DNA of 64,000 nucleotides from NCBI GenBank assembly GCA_965657135.1, contig CBFHNF010000012.1:20709-84708 (forward strand), read 5' to 3'. Shown here piece by piece: positions 25,224-34,806 of the stretch. The DNA comes from HIMB11 sp965657135 (GTDB lineage Bacteria > Pseudomonadota > Alphaproteobacteria > Rhodobacterales > Rhodobacteraceae). The position numbers and the translations under genes are program-made. Under the pieces are notes generated by a model that was not told the origin of the DNA, searched no databases, and saw only the letters and a program-made list of their open reading frames with translations. The number at the start of each line of letters is the position of its first letter. The stretch's first letter is position 1.

Positions 25224-26624
25224 ATGAACGCTGTTGTAACCAAATTGCCCAGTGATGTTGGTCCAATTCATTTTGTGGGAATTGGGGGCATCGGTATGTC
25301 CGGTATTGCTGAGGTGTTGTTGAATTTGGGTTACCGCGTTCAAGGCTCTGACTTGAAAGAAACCAAGATTACACAACGCTTGGCCGATTTGGGTGCAACG
25401 ATCTTTATCGGACAGCGGGCCGAAAATTTGGAACATGCGGCGGTTGTGGTGATTTCATCTGCAATCAAATCGGGCAACGCCGAATTGGATCAGGCACGCC
25501 TGATGGGGCTACCCGTTGTGCGCCGCGCCGAAATGTTGGCCGAACTGATGCGCATGAAATCCAATGTTGCGGTTGCGGGGACACATGGCAAAACCACCAC
25601 CACAACCATGGTGGCGACCCTGTTGGATGGGGGTGGGGTTGATCCAACGGTGATCAACGGCGGCATCATTCATGCCTATGGGTCCAATGCCCGCATGGGG
25701 CAGGGGGAATGGATGGTGGTTGAGGCCGATGAAAGCGATGGTACATTCAATCGCCTGCCGGCCACGATTGCAATTGTCACAAACATTGATCCCGAACATA
25801 TGGAACACTGGGGCAGCATCGAAAACCTGCGTCAGGGGTTCTATGATTTTGTTTCAAACATTCCGTTCTATGGTCTTGCCGTGTGCTGTACCGACCACCC
25901 AGAGGTTCAGGCGCTGGTCGGGCGCATTTCGGATCGCCGTGTCGTGACCTATGGCTTTAACGCGCAGGCTGACGTGCGCGCCGTAAATCTGACCTATTCG
26001 GGCGGCTCGGCCCATTTTGACGTTGAATTTCAAGAGGACGCAACCGCGATCCGTTGCCTGCGCCTGCCCATGACGGGGGATCACAATGTCTCAAACGTCC
26101 TGTCGGCCATTGCAGTGGCGCGGCATCTGGGCGTGAAAGAGGCGGAAATCAAATCCTCCCTTGAAAACTTCAAGGGGGTCAATCGCCGCTTTACCAAAGT
26201 GGGCGAGGTCGATGGCGTCACCATCATTGATGATTACGGCCACCACCCCGTTGAAATCGCCGCCGTGTTAAAGGCCGCGCGTCAGGCATCAGAAGGGCGC
26301 GTGATTGCCGTGCATCAACCCCACCGCTACACGCGCCTGCATTCCCTGTTTGAGGATTTTTGCACCTGTTTTAATGAGGCCGACGTCGTCGCCATTGCCG
26401 AGGTGTTCGCCGCAGGCGAAGACCCGATTAAGGGGGCCAGCCGTGATGATCTGGTTGCGGGTCTGATCCGCCATGGTCACCGTCAGGCCAGCGCCATCCT
26501 AAACGAGGACGATTTGGAACAGCTGGTGCGCACACATGCGCAGTCGGGGGACATTGTTGTCTGTCTGGGCGCGGGTACCATTTCCGCGTGGGCCAATGCA
26601 CTGCCCGACCGCCTGATGACATAG
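25224..26624 (+). CDS. murC: UDP-N-acetylmuramate:L-alanine ligase
   Basis: 466 residues. GIGGIGMSGIAEVL near residue 19 and the P-loop GTHGKTTTTTM near 115 bind UDP and ATP; EADESDGTF, NIDPEHMEHW, DDYGHHPVEI and HQPHRYTR complete the family pattern. It is the first amino-acid ligation of the stem peptide. Base composition changes within the gene: the line at 25321 is 26 of 60 G+C, those at 25501 and 26041 are 35 and 37 of 60. The N-terminal quarter therefore resembles ftsW-murG, and the rest a GC-richer tract that continues into murB. Confidence 0.96.
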   Translation: MNAVVTKLPSDVGPIHFVGIGGIGMSGIAEVLLNLGYRVQGSDLKETKITQRLADLGATIFIGQRAENLEHAAVVVISSAIKSGNAELDQARLMGLPVVRRAEMLAELMRMKSNVAVAGTHGKTTTTTMVATLLDGGGVDPTVINGGIIHAYGSNARMGQGEWMVVEADESDGTFNRLPATIAIVTNIDPEHMEHWGSIENLRQGFYDFVSNIPFYGLAVCCTDHPEVQALVGRISDRRVVTYGFNAQADVRAVNLTYSGGSAHFDVEFQEDATAIRCLRLPMTGDHNVSNVLSAIAVARHLGVKEAEIKSSLENFKGVNRRFTKVGEVDGVTIIDDYGHHPVEIAAVLKAARQASEGRVIAVHQPHRYTRLHSLFEDFCTCFNEADVVAIAEVFAAGEDPIKGASRDDLVAGLIRHGHRQASAILNEDDLEQLVRTHAQSGDIVVCLGAGTISAWANALPDRLMT

Positions 26625-26677
26625 GCGAACATAGAATTCATGTTGCAATTCAGGGTTGTTGATGTAACCCTGCGGGT

Positions 26678-26830
26678 ATGAGCGAAATCAGTATAACGGA
26701 TAAAGTCAGTATAACGGATAAAGACAGCCTAAAGGCATTTTTGGACGGGGTTGAAGAACCGCGCCGAAAACAGGCGGCCGTTTTCATCGCCGCGCGCGCC
26801 GCACTGCGCGTTGCGCCCGTCCCGAATTGA
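26678..26830 (+). CDS. Small hypothetical ORF between murC and murB with internal 18-bp tandem repeat
   Basis: 50 codons starting MSEISITDKVSITDKD. Residues 5-10 and 11-16 (SITDKV, SITDKD) come from an 18-bp direct repeat. The remainder, SLKAFLDGVEEPRRK and FIAARAALRVAPV, looks like an amphipathic helix start of some larger protein; the reading frame after the TGA stays open for about 60 codons but without similarity. The ribosome binding site is weak. It may be a truncated gene. Many Rhodobacterales carry a small unknown gene at this point of the cluster. Confidence 0.35.
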   Translation: MSEISITDKVSITDKDSLKAFLDGVEEPRRKQAAVFIAARAALRVAPVPN

Positions 26831-26897
26831 TTGAACGAGTTTTTATTGCGGTGCTTCGATGAATATTGCATATCACCTGTAACCACAGGAGCAGCCC

Positions 26898-27824
26898 ATG
26901 AACAGCATCCCAGAACCACGCGGCGCATTGACGGCAGGGCGGTCTTTGGCAGATTTGACGTGGTTGCGTGTTGGGGGGCCTGCCGACTATTTCTTGCAAC
27001 CCGCAGACACGGATGATTTGGCCACCTTTTTGCGCTACCTCCCCGCGGATGTGCCGGTGTTTCCCATGGGGGTTGGCAGCAATCTGATCGTGCGCGATGG
27101 GGGCCTGCGCGGTGTTGTGATCCGATTGGGACGCGGATTTAATCAGATCAGCATTGAGGGCGATTTGATCACGGCAGGTGCGGCGGCACTTGATGCCCAT
27201 GTCGCGCGGCGTGCGGCTGATCAGGGCCGCGATCTGACGTTCCTACGCACCATCCCTGGATCCATCGGGGGGGCAGTGCGGATGAACGCGGGGTGCTATG
27301 GATCCTATGTGGCGGATCATTTTGTATCGGCCACGATTGTGACCCGACAGGGTGTTGTGAAAACCCTAACGCGTGATCAGATCACATTTGACTATCGCCA
27401 AACAGATATCCCAGAGGGCGCTGTTATCACACAGTCCGTGTTTCGCGCCGATGCGGGTGCGGCAGAGGCATTACATGTCAAGATGGAAGAACAGCTGCGC
27501 AAGCGTGATGAAACCCAACCCACCAAAGAGCGCAGCGCAGGCAGCACATTTCGCAACCCCGCAGGATTTTCCAGCACAGGGCGTGCGGATGATACGCACG
27601 ACCTAAAAGCGTGGAAGGTGATTGACGATGCAGGCCTGCGGGGCGCAACGCTAGGCGGTGCACAGATGAGCGAGAAGCATTCCAATTTTATGATCAACAC
27701 GGGGGATGCTAGCGCTGCTGATCTAGAAGGATTAGGTGAATTAGTCCGAAAAAGGGTTTTCCAAAACGCAGGAATAGAGTTAGTATGGGAAATTATGCGG
27801 GTTGGTGAACCAGCCCCAAGGTAA
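26898..27824 (+). CDS. murB: UDP-N-acetylenolpyruvoylglucosamine reductase
   Basis: 308 residues, an FAD enzyme making UDP-MurNAc. The FAD-binding PCMH-type domain has PMGVGSNLIVRDGGLRG near residue 52 and TIPGSIGGAVRMNAGCYG near 116. The active-site region KERSAGSTFRNP carries the catalytic serine, and EKHSNFMINTG follows near the C terminus. CAGGAG lies before the ATG. G+C is high (37 of 60 at line 27001) but falls to 23 of 60 by line 27721, an abrupt composition change inside the last 40 codons. Confidence 0.96.
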   Translation: MNSIPEPRGALTAGRSLADLTWLRVGGPADYFLQPADTDDLATFLRYLPADVPVFPMGVGSNLIVRDGGLRGVVIRLGRGFNQISIEGDLITAGAAALDAHVARRAADQGRDLTFLRTIPGSIGGAVRMNAGCYGSYVADHFVSATIVTRQGVVKTLTRDQITFDYRQTDIPEGAVITQSVFRADAGAAEALHVKMEEQLRKRDETQPTKERSAGSTFRNPAGFSSTGRADDTHDLKAWKVIDDAGLRGATLGGAQMSEKHSNFMINTGDASAADLEGLGELVRKRVFQNAGIELVWEIMRVGEPAPR

Positions 27825-27890
27825 CGCAACATTTGTTGTGGTATAATTAATAAGGCCAAAATGGCCAATAATAATGAGGCGAATTCGGGT

Positions 27891-28805
27891 ATGTCGAGCA
27901 GGACAGATCCCAAAGTCGTGGTTTTGATGGGTGGCCCTTCGGCTGAGCGCGAAGTGTCGCTTGTCAGTGGGCGTGAGTGCGCCGCGGCTTTGCGTGAAGT
28001 AGGTTATAATGTGACAGAGTTGGACGCGGGGTCCACTGTGGCAGAGGATCTTGCGCGCCTATCGCCAGATGTTGTGTTTAATGCATTGCATGGTCGCTGG
28101 GGCGAAGATGGTTGTGTTCAGGGCATTTTGGAATGGCTGCGCATCCCCTATACGCATTCTGGTGTTTTGACGTCGGCCCTTGCGATGGATAAACAGCGCA
28201 GCAAAGAGGTGTTTGCAACCGCGGGCCTGCCTATTGCCTATAGTGTGATTGCCAATCGCGATCAGGTGCTGCGCGAACACGTTATGGCTCCGCCTTATGT
28301 TGTAAAGCCCAATAATGAGGGATCCTCGGTTGGGATTTACATTGTGAACAAGGATGCGAATACACCCCCCCAGCTGTCGGATGATATGCCTGACACGGTG
28401 ATGGTCGAGGCCTATTTGGCAGGACGTGAATTGACCACAACTGTAGTTGGGGATCGTGCGTTAGGTGTGACCGAAATTTTCACCGATGGTTGGTATGATT
28501 ATAACGCTAAATATGACGATGGTGGATCCTATCACGTTGTGCCCGCGGACATCCCGAATGAGATTACTCAGCTGTGTTTGGAATATGCTAAACGCGCGCA
28601 TGATGTTCTTGGGTGCAAGGGCGTCAGTCGCACAGATTTTAGATGGGATGATGCGCGCGGTGGGGACGGCCTGTTTATATTAGAAACAAACACACAACCC
28701 GGAATGACCCCAACTTCCTTGGTGCCTGAACAGGCGCAAAAGATGGGGATCAGTTTTGCTGAGTTGTGCGATTGGATGATAAAGGACGCCACATGCGATC
28801 GCTAG
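27891..28805 (+). CDS. ddl: D-alanine:D-alanine ligase
   Basis: 304 residues from MSSRTDPKVVVLMGGPSAEREVSL; an ATG 30 nt upstream (27861, AAGG before it) is an alternative. It is an ATP-grasp ligase making D-Ala-D-Ala for MurF. Motifs: GGPSAEREVSL, HGRWGEDGCVQG, VKPNNEGSSVGIY and ETNTQPGMTPTSLVPEQA near the C terminus. TATAAT at 27842-27847 may mark an internal promoter, since composition also changes here. The 3' end overlaps ftsQ by 13 nt. Confidence 0.95.
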   Translation: MSSRTDPKVVVLMGGPSAEREVSLVSGRECAAALREVGYNVTELDAGSTVAEDLARLSPDVVFNALHGRWGEDGCVQGILEWLRIPYTHSGVLTSALAMDKQRSKEVFATAGLPIAYSVIANRDQVLREHVMAPPYVVKPNNEGSSVGIYIVNKDANTPPQLSDDMPDTVMVEAYLAGRELTTTVVGDRALGVTEIFTDGWYDYNAKYDDGGSYHVVPADIPNEITQLCLEYAKRAHDVLGCKGVSRTDFRWDDARGGDGLFILETNTQPGMTPTSLVPEQAQKMGISFAELCDWMIKDATCDR

Positions 28806-29671
28806 GAACACGCCCAAGCAATATTCATGACCCTGCGCCCTCGCGGTTGTCGTACCGTTTGATGCGATTTATGTTGACGCCCTTGTTGCGTCGATTGGTG
28901 TTTTACGGAATCCCAGGATTTTTATTTGCGATCGCCTTTGGTTTGTATTTTGCCGATGCAGAGCATCGTGAAAGTTTACGCGCCTTTCGCGATGACGTGC
29001 ATCGTAGCATTGTTGAGCGACCTGAATTCATGGTCAGTGCCGCTCAAATTTCTGGTGCAGGTCCAACCTTAGCGGATGATATCCGCGAAGTGTTGCCCGT
29101 AGATTTTCCGATCAGCTTCTTTTCGCTGGATGTACAACAGATGCGGAGTATCCTGATTGATTTAGACCCTGTTGCGGATGCGACTTTACAGGTGCGCAAC
29201 GGGATTTTGTTTATTGATGTGGTTGAGCGCAAACCTGCCTTCGTTTGGCGCACGCAGGACGGATTAGAATTGCTGGACGAAACCGGACATTATGTGCGTT
29301 CGATCACGGCACGTTTGGATTATCCTAACCTGCCCTTGGTTGCAGGCAAGGGGGCCGACAGAAACATTGAACAGGCTCATGCACTTTTGGCGAGCGTCGC
29401 GCCGCTTTCGCATCGGTTGCGCGGCTTGGTTTATGTTGGCGAACGGCGTTGGGACATCGTGTTGGATCGTGATCAACGTATCATGTTGCCGGCGGATGGT
29501 GCTGTTCAAGCGCTGGAAAAAGTTTTGATTTTAAATGATACACAAGAGTTGCTGGATCGCGCAATCAGCGTAGTCGACATGCGCCTAAGCGAGCGCCCAA
29601 CGCTTCGCCTTGCGGATGGAACATCTGGCACGCTTTTGCGGCAAATAAAGAGTAGTGGAACGGATCAATGA
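28793..29671 (+). CDS. ftsQ: Cell division protein FtsQ
   Basis: 292 residues from MRSLGTRPSN, the ATG being set by AAAGGA inside the ddl end. A cytoplasmic tail of about 40 residues and one transmembrane segment (LVFYGIPGFLFAIAFGLYFA) are followed by the periplasmic POTRA domain and the FtsQ-type domain (DATLQVRNGILFIDVVERKPAFVWRTQDGLELLDETG). It anchors the divisome activation complex with FtsL. ftsA overlaps its stop by 4 nt. Confidence 0.93.
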   Translation: MRSLGTRPSNIHDPAPSRLSYRLMRFMLTPLLRRLVFYGIPGFLFAIAFGLYFADAEHRESLRAFRDDVHRSIVERPEFMVSAAQISGAGPTLADDIREVLPVDFPISFFSLDVQQMRSILIDLDPVADATLQVRNGILFIDVVERKPAFVWRTQDGLELLDETGHYVRSITARLDYPNLPLVAGKGADRNIEQAHALLASVAPLSHRLRGLVYVGERRWDIVLDRDQRIMLPADGAVQALEKVLILNDTQELLDRAISVVDMRLSERPTLRLADGTSGTLLRQIKSSGTDQ

Positions 29672-31002
29672 CCTATTTTTACGAAGCTCAACGTGCGATG
29701 CGTTCAATGCGCAAGGCTGCATTGCAACGTGGCGTGATTGCGGTTTTAGATGTTGGAAGTACCAAAATTGGGTGTTTGATACTACGTTTTGATGGGGTGG
29801 ATCGTAGTATTGATGCGGAAAGCGTTGGTCCCATGGCTGGGCAATCGGGGTTTCGTGTTATTGGGTCGGCGACCACACGATCTCGCGGCATTGAATTTGG
29901 TGAAGTGGTCTCGATGTCAGAGGCAGAGCGCGCTATTCGCACAGCTTTGCAGTCGGCGCAAAAATTGGCGGGCATGCGCGTGGATCACGTGATCGCCTCC
30001 TTTTCAGGTGGCGCGCCGCGCTCATATGGATTGGCAGGGCAAATCACAGTCGAAGATCAGTTTGTAACAGAACAACACATTGCCCAAGTATTGGCAGCAT
30101 GTGATGTGCCAGCCTATGGCGAAGGGCGTGAAGTCTTACACGCCCAGCCCGTTAATTTTGCTTTGGATCACCGTTCGGGATTGTCTGATCCCCGCGGGCA
30201 AATTGGTAAAGAATTATCGACCGATATGCACATGTTGACGGTCAGTGAAAAAACCATTCTCGATCTGGCCTACTGTGTAAACCGCTGTGATTTGGAACTG
30301 GCTGGGATTGCGTCATCTGCATATGCATCTGGAATGGCCTCTTTGGTCGAGGATGAGCAGGAATTGGGCTCTGCTTGCATCGATATGGGCGGCGGTACGA
30401 CATCGCTTTCCATATTCATGAAAAAGCACATGATTTATGCGGATACGGTGCGTTTAGGTGGGGATCATGTCACGCGCGATATCTCTATGGGTCTGCAAGT
30501 TCCTATTGCGACGGCGGAACGCATCAAAACCCGTAGTGGGGGCCTGATAGCGACGGGTATGGATGATCGTGACATGATTGAAATCGGTGGTGATACCGGT
30601 GATTGGGAGCATGATCGGCGCACAATCAGTCGTACCGAATTGATCGGTATAATGCGTCCAAGGATCGAAGAAATTTTAGAAGAAGTGCGCGCACATTTGG
30701 ATGCGGCGGGGTTTGAACATTTGCCCAGTCAACAAATCGTATTGACAGGTGGGGCCAGCCAAGTTCCGGGAATGGATACATTAGCCAGCCGCATTTTGGG
30801 CCAACAGGTGCGATTGGGGCGGCCATTGCGTATCCATCGATTGCCGCAGGCCTACGCTGGGCCGAGTTGCTCTGCCTTAGTTGGAGTTTCCTTATTTGCA
30901 GCACACCCGCAAGATGAGTGGTGGGATTTCGAAGCTCCAGCGCAAAACCTAGGCACACGCTCGATCCGCAAAGCGCTTCGGTGGTTCAAAGAGAATTGGT
31001 AA
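29668..31002 (+). CDS. ftsA: Cell division protein FtsA
   Basis: 444 residues, an actin-fold ATPase that tethers FtsZ to the membrane. It has phosphate-1 motif VLDVGSTKIGCLI near residue 28, SHS2-type 1C domain with ARNPLV-equivalent, phosphate-2 CIDMGGGTTSLSIF near 237, and adenosine motif LTGGASQVPGM near 370. The C terminus ends in the amphipathic helix SIRKALRWFKENW typical of membrane targeting. Confidence 0.96.
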   Translation: MTYFYEAQRAMRSMRKAALQRGVIAVLDVGSTKIGCLILRFDGVDRSIDAESVGPMAGQSGFRVIGSATTRSRGIEFGEVVSMSEAERAIRTALQSAQKLAGMRVDHVIASFSGGAPRSYGLAGQITVEDQFVTEQHIAQVLAACDVPAYGEGREVLHAQPVNFALDHRSGLSDPRGQIGKELSTDMHMLTVSEKTILDLAYCVNRCDLELAGIASSAYASGMASLVEDEQELGSACIDMGGGTTSLSIFMKKHMIYADTVRLGGDHVTRDISMGLQVPIATAERIKTRSGGLIATGMDDRDMIEIGGDTGDWEHDRRTISRTELIGIMRPRIEEILEEVRAHLDAAGFEHLPSQQIVLTGGASQVPGMDTLASRILGQQVRLGRPLRIHRLPQAYAGPSCSALVGVSLFAAHPQDEWWDFEAPAQNLGTRSIRKALRWFKENW

Positions 31003-31171
31003 GCACAATCTGTAGATAATCGCGCCAGATAGAGCGATTTTTTGCTGAAATCACCTATATTTTGGGTAAAAGCTGCGTTTTTTGCGTGACCTTTTGACTT
31101 ATCAACGATAAACTCAATGCAATATAGGCGAAATTAACCCAAAAAATTGGGACATCAGGCGGACAAGTAAC

Positions 31172-32716
31172 ATGGCATTGAATCTATCGGTACCCGAAGA
31201 AAACGAACTAAGACCTCGCATCACAGTGTTTGGCGTTGGCGGTGCTGGCGGCAATGCAGTAAATAACATGATTGAGAAGCGATTGGATGGCGTGGAGTTT
31301 GTCGTTGCCAACACAGACGCCCAAGCATTGCAACAAAATCAATCAGCCTCTCGCATCCAGCTGGGCGTAAAAGTGACCGAAGGATTGGGTGCCGGTGCGC
31401 GAGCCGAAGTAGGCGCCGCCGCTGCAGAAGAAAGCATTGAACAAATCGTGGATCATCTGGCAGGGGCGCATATGTGCTTTATCACTGCTGGAATGGGCGG
31501 CGGTACGGGAACGGGCGCTGCACCTATCATTGCGCAAGCTGCACGTGAAATGGGTGTCCTGACTGTCGGCGTCGTAACCAAACCCTTCCAATTCGAGGGC
31601 GCGAAACGCATGCGTCAAGCGGAAGCAGGTGTCGAAGCCCTGCAAAAAATGGTTGATACACTAATTATTATTCCGAATCAAAATTTGTTCCGACTGGCCA
31701 ATGAAAAAACCACATTCACCGAAGCGTTTAGCATGGCTGATGACGTGCTATACCAAGGTGTGAAAGGTGTCACTGATCTGATGGTGCGTCCAGGTCTGAT
31801 AAACTTGGACTTTGCCGATGTTCGTGCCGTGATGGATGAAATGGGCAAGGCGATGATGGGCACAGGCGAAGCGGAAGGCGAAGATCGCGCCAAGCAAGCC
31901 GCCGAAAAAGCCATTGCAAACCCATTGTTGGATGAAATCAGTCTGCGTGGCGCACGTGGCGTGTTGATCAATATCACAGGTGGCTACGACCTAACGTTAT
32001 TTGAATTGGATGAGGCTGCGAACCGTATTCGCGAAGAAGTGGATCCAGACGCGAACATAATTGTTGGTTCAACGCTTGATCCAGACATCAGCGGTGTTAT
32101 GCGCGTATCTGTTGTTGCGACTGGAATTGACGCAAGCGACAATTCAGCAACTATTCCAGCGCCAAGCCGTTCCGCGCCATCATTTGCGCCGGCGGCGGCA
32201 GTGGTAGCAGAAGAGACAGTAGAAACAGAACCTACTGTTGCCGCTGAAGCGCCAAGTTTGTTTGACGCAAAAACTCCTGACGCAGAACAAGAAAAACCAA
32301 TGTTTGCAGCTGCTGCAGAGTTTGATCCAGCAGGATCAGATGTGCCTGCGCCAGCCTATCAGCCCGCAGTAGAAGAGCCCGCGACAGAAACCTTTGTGGC
32401 ACCCAAAGCCCCTGCGCCAGGCACCCCGTCAGAGGATGCCATCGCGCGACTTCGCAATGCGGTTCAAAATTCGGGTGTTGCACGTCCTGCCGAGCATATC
32501 GAAGAAGAGCCATCAGAATTTGAGCGTCCACGGTTTGGCATCGGGTCACTGATTAACCGCATGTCTGGGGGGGCTGAATCCGCACCCAAAGCGCAGCCAG
32601 CGGTACGTTCGCAGCCTTCGATGAGTGCACCTGAACCTGCAACAGAAGAGCGAGAATTGTCACAAGAGCAGGAAAAAATTGAAATTCCAGCGTTCTTGCG
32701 CCGTCAGGCAAATTAA
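31172..32716 (+). CDS. ftsZ: Cell division protein FtsZ
   Basis: 514 residues, the tubulin-like GTPase forming the division ring. The GTPase core holds FGVGGAGGNAVNNM near residue 21, the tubulin signature GGGTGTGAAP near 108 and NLDFADVRAVM. After about residue 320 comes a long Ala/Pro/Glu-rich linker of roughly 170 residues, then the conserved C-terminal peptide EIPAFLRRQ that binds FtsA and other partners. The long linker is usual for alphaproteobacteria. A gap of 169 nt before it leaves room for a separate promoter. Confidence 0.97.
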   Translation: MALNLSVPEENELRPRITVFGVGGAGGNAVNNMIEKRLDGVEFVVANTDAQALQQNQSASRIQLGVKVTEGLGAGARAEVGAAAAEESIEQIVDHLAGAHMCFITAGMGGGTGTGAAPIIAQAAREMGVLTVGVVTKPFQFEGAKRMRQAEAGVEALQKMVDTLIIIPNQNLFRLANEKTTFTEAFSMADDVLYQGVKGVTDLMVRPGLINLDFADVRAVMDEMGKAMMGTGEAEGEDRAKQAAEKAIANPLLDEISLRGARGVLINITGGYDLTLFELDEAANRIREEVDPDANIIVGSTLDPDISGVMRVSVVATGIDASDNSATIPAPSRSAPSFAPAAAVVAEETVETEPTVAAEAPSLFDAKTPDAEQEKPMFAAAAEFDPAGSDVPAPAYQPAVEEPATETFVAPKAPAPGTPSEDAIARLRNAVQNSGVARPAEHIEEEPSEFERPRFGIGSLINRMSGGAESAPKAQPAVRSQPSMSAPEPATEERELSQEQEKIEIPAFLRRQAN

Positions 32717-32739
32717 GCAGAAATCAGAATAAATCGTTT

Positions 32740-32775
32740 AAAAACCATCGCTTACGCGGTGGTTTTTTTGTTTTT
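32740..32775 (+). terminator. Terminator of the dcw cluster after ftsZ
   Basis: A 12-bp stem (AAAAACCATCGC, 32740-32751, against GCGGTGGTTTTT, 32756-32767, one G-U pair) with loop TTAC and a long T-rich tail follows the ftsZ stop by 23 nt. Confidence 0.88.
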
Positions 32776-32898
32776 GGCAGAAATCCGCTGATGCAAAATC
32801 CCTTTGTTACACAGAGTCACAAAGTTTGAATTGTATTTTAAGGATGCGAGCAGTACCCAGAGTTGTGGGGACAACCCTGCGACGTATAAGGGATTAAC

Positions 32899-33819
32899 TT
32901 GCAAACGACACTTGCGACATCATTAGTATTTTCGGACATCGGGTTACATTCTGGTGCGCCAGTGACGATGAGCATCCATCCGGCCGCCGCGGATTATGGC
33001 ATCTGGATCAAACGAAATGATATTGCGATTGGCGATCCCTATATTGCTGCGCGATGGGATAATGTTAAACAAACACAGCTCTGCACGAAATTGGAAAATG
33101 ATCTAGGTGCTGAAATTTCGACAGTGGAACATGTCATGGCCGCTCTGGCTGGGTGCGGTGTGCATAATGCCTTAATCGAGGTTGATGGCCCCGAGCTTCC
33201 AATCCTAGACGGCAGCGCTGTTCCATTTGTGCGTGCAATTCTTGGCGCGGGCGTAGTACCTCTTGATGCGCCCGTGTGTGCCATTCGCATTACCGCCCCT
33301 GTCGAATTTGAAACGGATCAGGGATGGGCGCGATTTGAACCATCGGATGCGCCCGAAATGCAATTTGAAATTGAATTTTCGGATCAGGCAATTGGAAAGC
33401 AGTCCAAATCGATGAACCTATCTAACGGTTCCTTTGTGCGAGAACTTTGTGACAGCCGCACATTTTGCCGAAACAGCGATGTCGAAATAATGCGCGCGAA
33501 TGGCTTGGCCTTGGGTGGAACGCTGGAAAATGCTGTCGTTGTTGATGGTGAGCAAATTTTGTCGCCTGGTGGCCTGCGTCATTCGGACGAGGCCGTGCGC
33601 CATAAAATGTTAGATGCCCTTGGGGATATGGCACTGGCGGGTGCACCTATTATTGGACGTTATGTCGGGTATCGCGCAGGTCATGCGATGACAAATTCGC
33701 TTTTGCGGGCCTTGTTCGCAAACCCAAAGTGTTTTGAGGTCGTGACGTGCGATCATGAAACGGCGGCGCTATTGCCGGGTGCAGGCGCACGTTTGGACGA
33801 AGTGTGCGCTGTCGCATAA
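32899..33819 (+). CDS. lpxC: UDP-3-O-acyl-N-acetylglucosamine deacetylase
   Basis: 306 residues from a TTG start with AAGGGA 5 nt before it; LQTTLATSLVFSDIGLHSG is the expected N terminus. It is the committed zinc-dependent step of lipid A synthesis. Zinc ligands and catalytic residues are visible: His in VEHVMAAL near 76, His and Asp in RHKMLDALGD near 236, and the catalytic His of GHAMTNSLLRAL. The neighbouring ftsZ and bamD are a conserved order. Confidence 0.95.
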   Translation: MQTTLATSLVFSDIGLHSGAPVTMSIHPAAADYGIWIKRNDIAIGDPYIAARWDNVKQTQLCTKLENDLGAEISTVEHVMAALAGCGVHNALIEVDGPELPILDGSAVPFVRAILGAGVVPLDAPVCAIRITAPVEFETDQGWARFEPSDAPEMQFEIEFSDQAIGKQSKSMNLSNGSFVRELCDSRTFCRNSDVEIMRANGLALGGTLENAVVVDGEQILSPGGLRHSDEAVRHKMLDALGDMALAGAPIIGRYVGYRAGHAMTNSLLRALFANPKCFEVVTCDHETAALLPGAGARLDEVCAVA

Positions 33820-33948
33820 AGGCATTTCATTAACAATTAGGCGGTTTTTTGTGCGCAACGTATATCAGGCGTTTTGCCTTATTTTTTTCTATGCTAGATC
33901 ATCGATTAAACGTCGGTTAAGCTAACTAAAAAGATAAAGTGGAATTAG

Positions 33949-34791
33949 ATGACTACAGGCCGCTTATACGTATTTCGAATTGCTGCTTTCGTAACTCTAT
34001 TTGCGATTGCGGGATGTTCTGGGTCTAAAACGGCCACATTCGTTGATGTCGAGGGTTTTGGCCCGGATCAAATTTACGAACGCGGTGAGTATGAAGTAGA
34101 TCGTGGCCGATTTGCAGATGCTGCGTTTTTCTTTTCCGAAGTGGAAAGGCTTTATCCATATTCCGAATGGGCGCAACGTGCGATGATGATGCAGGCCTAT
34201 GCACATCACGAAAATCGCTCCTATGAAGAAGCACGCGTAGCAGCCAGCCGATTTATCGACTTTTATCCCGCCGAAGAAGATGCCGCCTATGCGCAGTTTT
34301 TGATCGGTTTGTCCTATTACGATCAAATCTCGGATGTTGGACGCGACCAAAAAATCACGCGACAGGCGTTGCAAGCGTTTCGCATCGTCATTGAACAATA
34401 TCCAGACAGTGAATATGCACGTTCGGCCAATTTGAAATTTGATCTTGCCTATGATCACCTCGCAGGCAAAGAGATGGAAGTTGGGCGGTTTTACCTAAGC
34501 CGAAATAACTATGCAGCCGCCATAAATCGGTTCAGAAACGTTGTAGAATTCTTTCAAACCACAACGCACACCGCAGAGGCGCTGCACAGATTGGTCGAAG
34601 CCTATCTGTCGCTGGGGCTTACGGATGAAGCTCAAACGGCGGGTGCGATTTTGGGACACAACTTCCAATCAACTGAGTGGTACGATAATAGCTACAAACT
34701 CCTGACAGATCAGGGGCTAACACCGCGTTTGATTGGCACAGGTTGGCTTCAAAAAGTGCATCGCCAAGTGCTAAAAGGTCAGTGGTTGTAG
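33949..34791 (+). CDS. bamD: Outer-membrane protein assembly lipoprotein BamD
   Basis: 280 residues. The signal peptide ends in lipobox AIAGC (Cys24), so the mature protein is a lipoprotein. TPR-like repeats follow (YERGEYEVDRGRFADAAFFFSEVERLYPYSEWAQRA, QAFRIVIEQYPDSEYA), the BamD pattern formerly called ComL. It is part of the BAM machine that inserts beta-barrels. recN follows 15 nt later with a GGGGGCGG ribosome binding site, as in many alphaproteobacteria. Confidence 0.94.
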   Translation: MTTGRLYVFRIAAFVTLFAIAGCSGSKTATFVDVEGFGPDQIYERGEYEVDRGRFADAAFFFSEVERLYPYSEWAQRAMMMQAYAHHENRSYEEARVAASRFIDFYPAEEDAAYAQFLIGLSYYDQISDVGRDQKITRQALQAFRIVIEQYPDSEYARSANLKFDLAYDHLAGKEMEVGRFYLSRNNYAAAINRFRNVVEFFQTTTHTAEALHRLVEAYLSLGLTDEAQTAGAILGHNFQSTEWYDNSYKLLTDQGLTPRLIGTGWLQKVHRQVLKGQWL

Positions 34792-34806
34792 GGGGCGGAT
34801 CACAAC

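Noticed and set aside
31012..31060. Terminator between ftsA and ftsZ
   Set aside because: The stem ATCGC/GCGAT is only 5 bp with a long loop, although a T6 run follows; too weak to claim.
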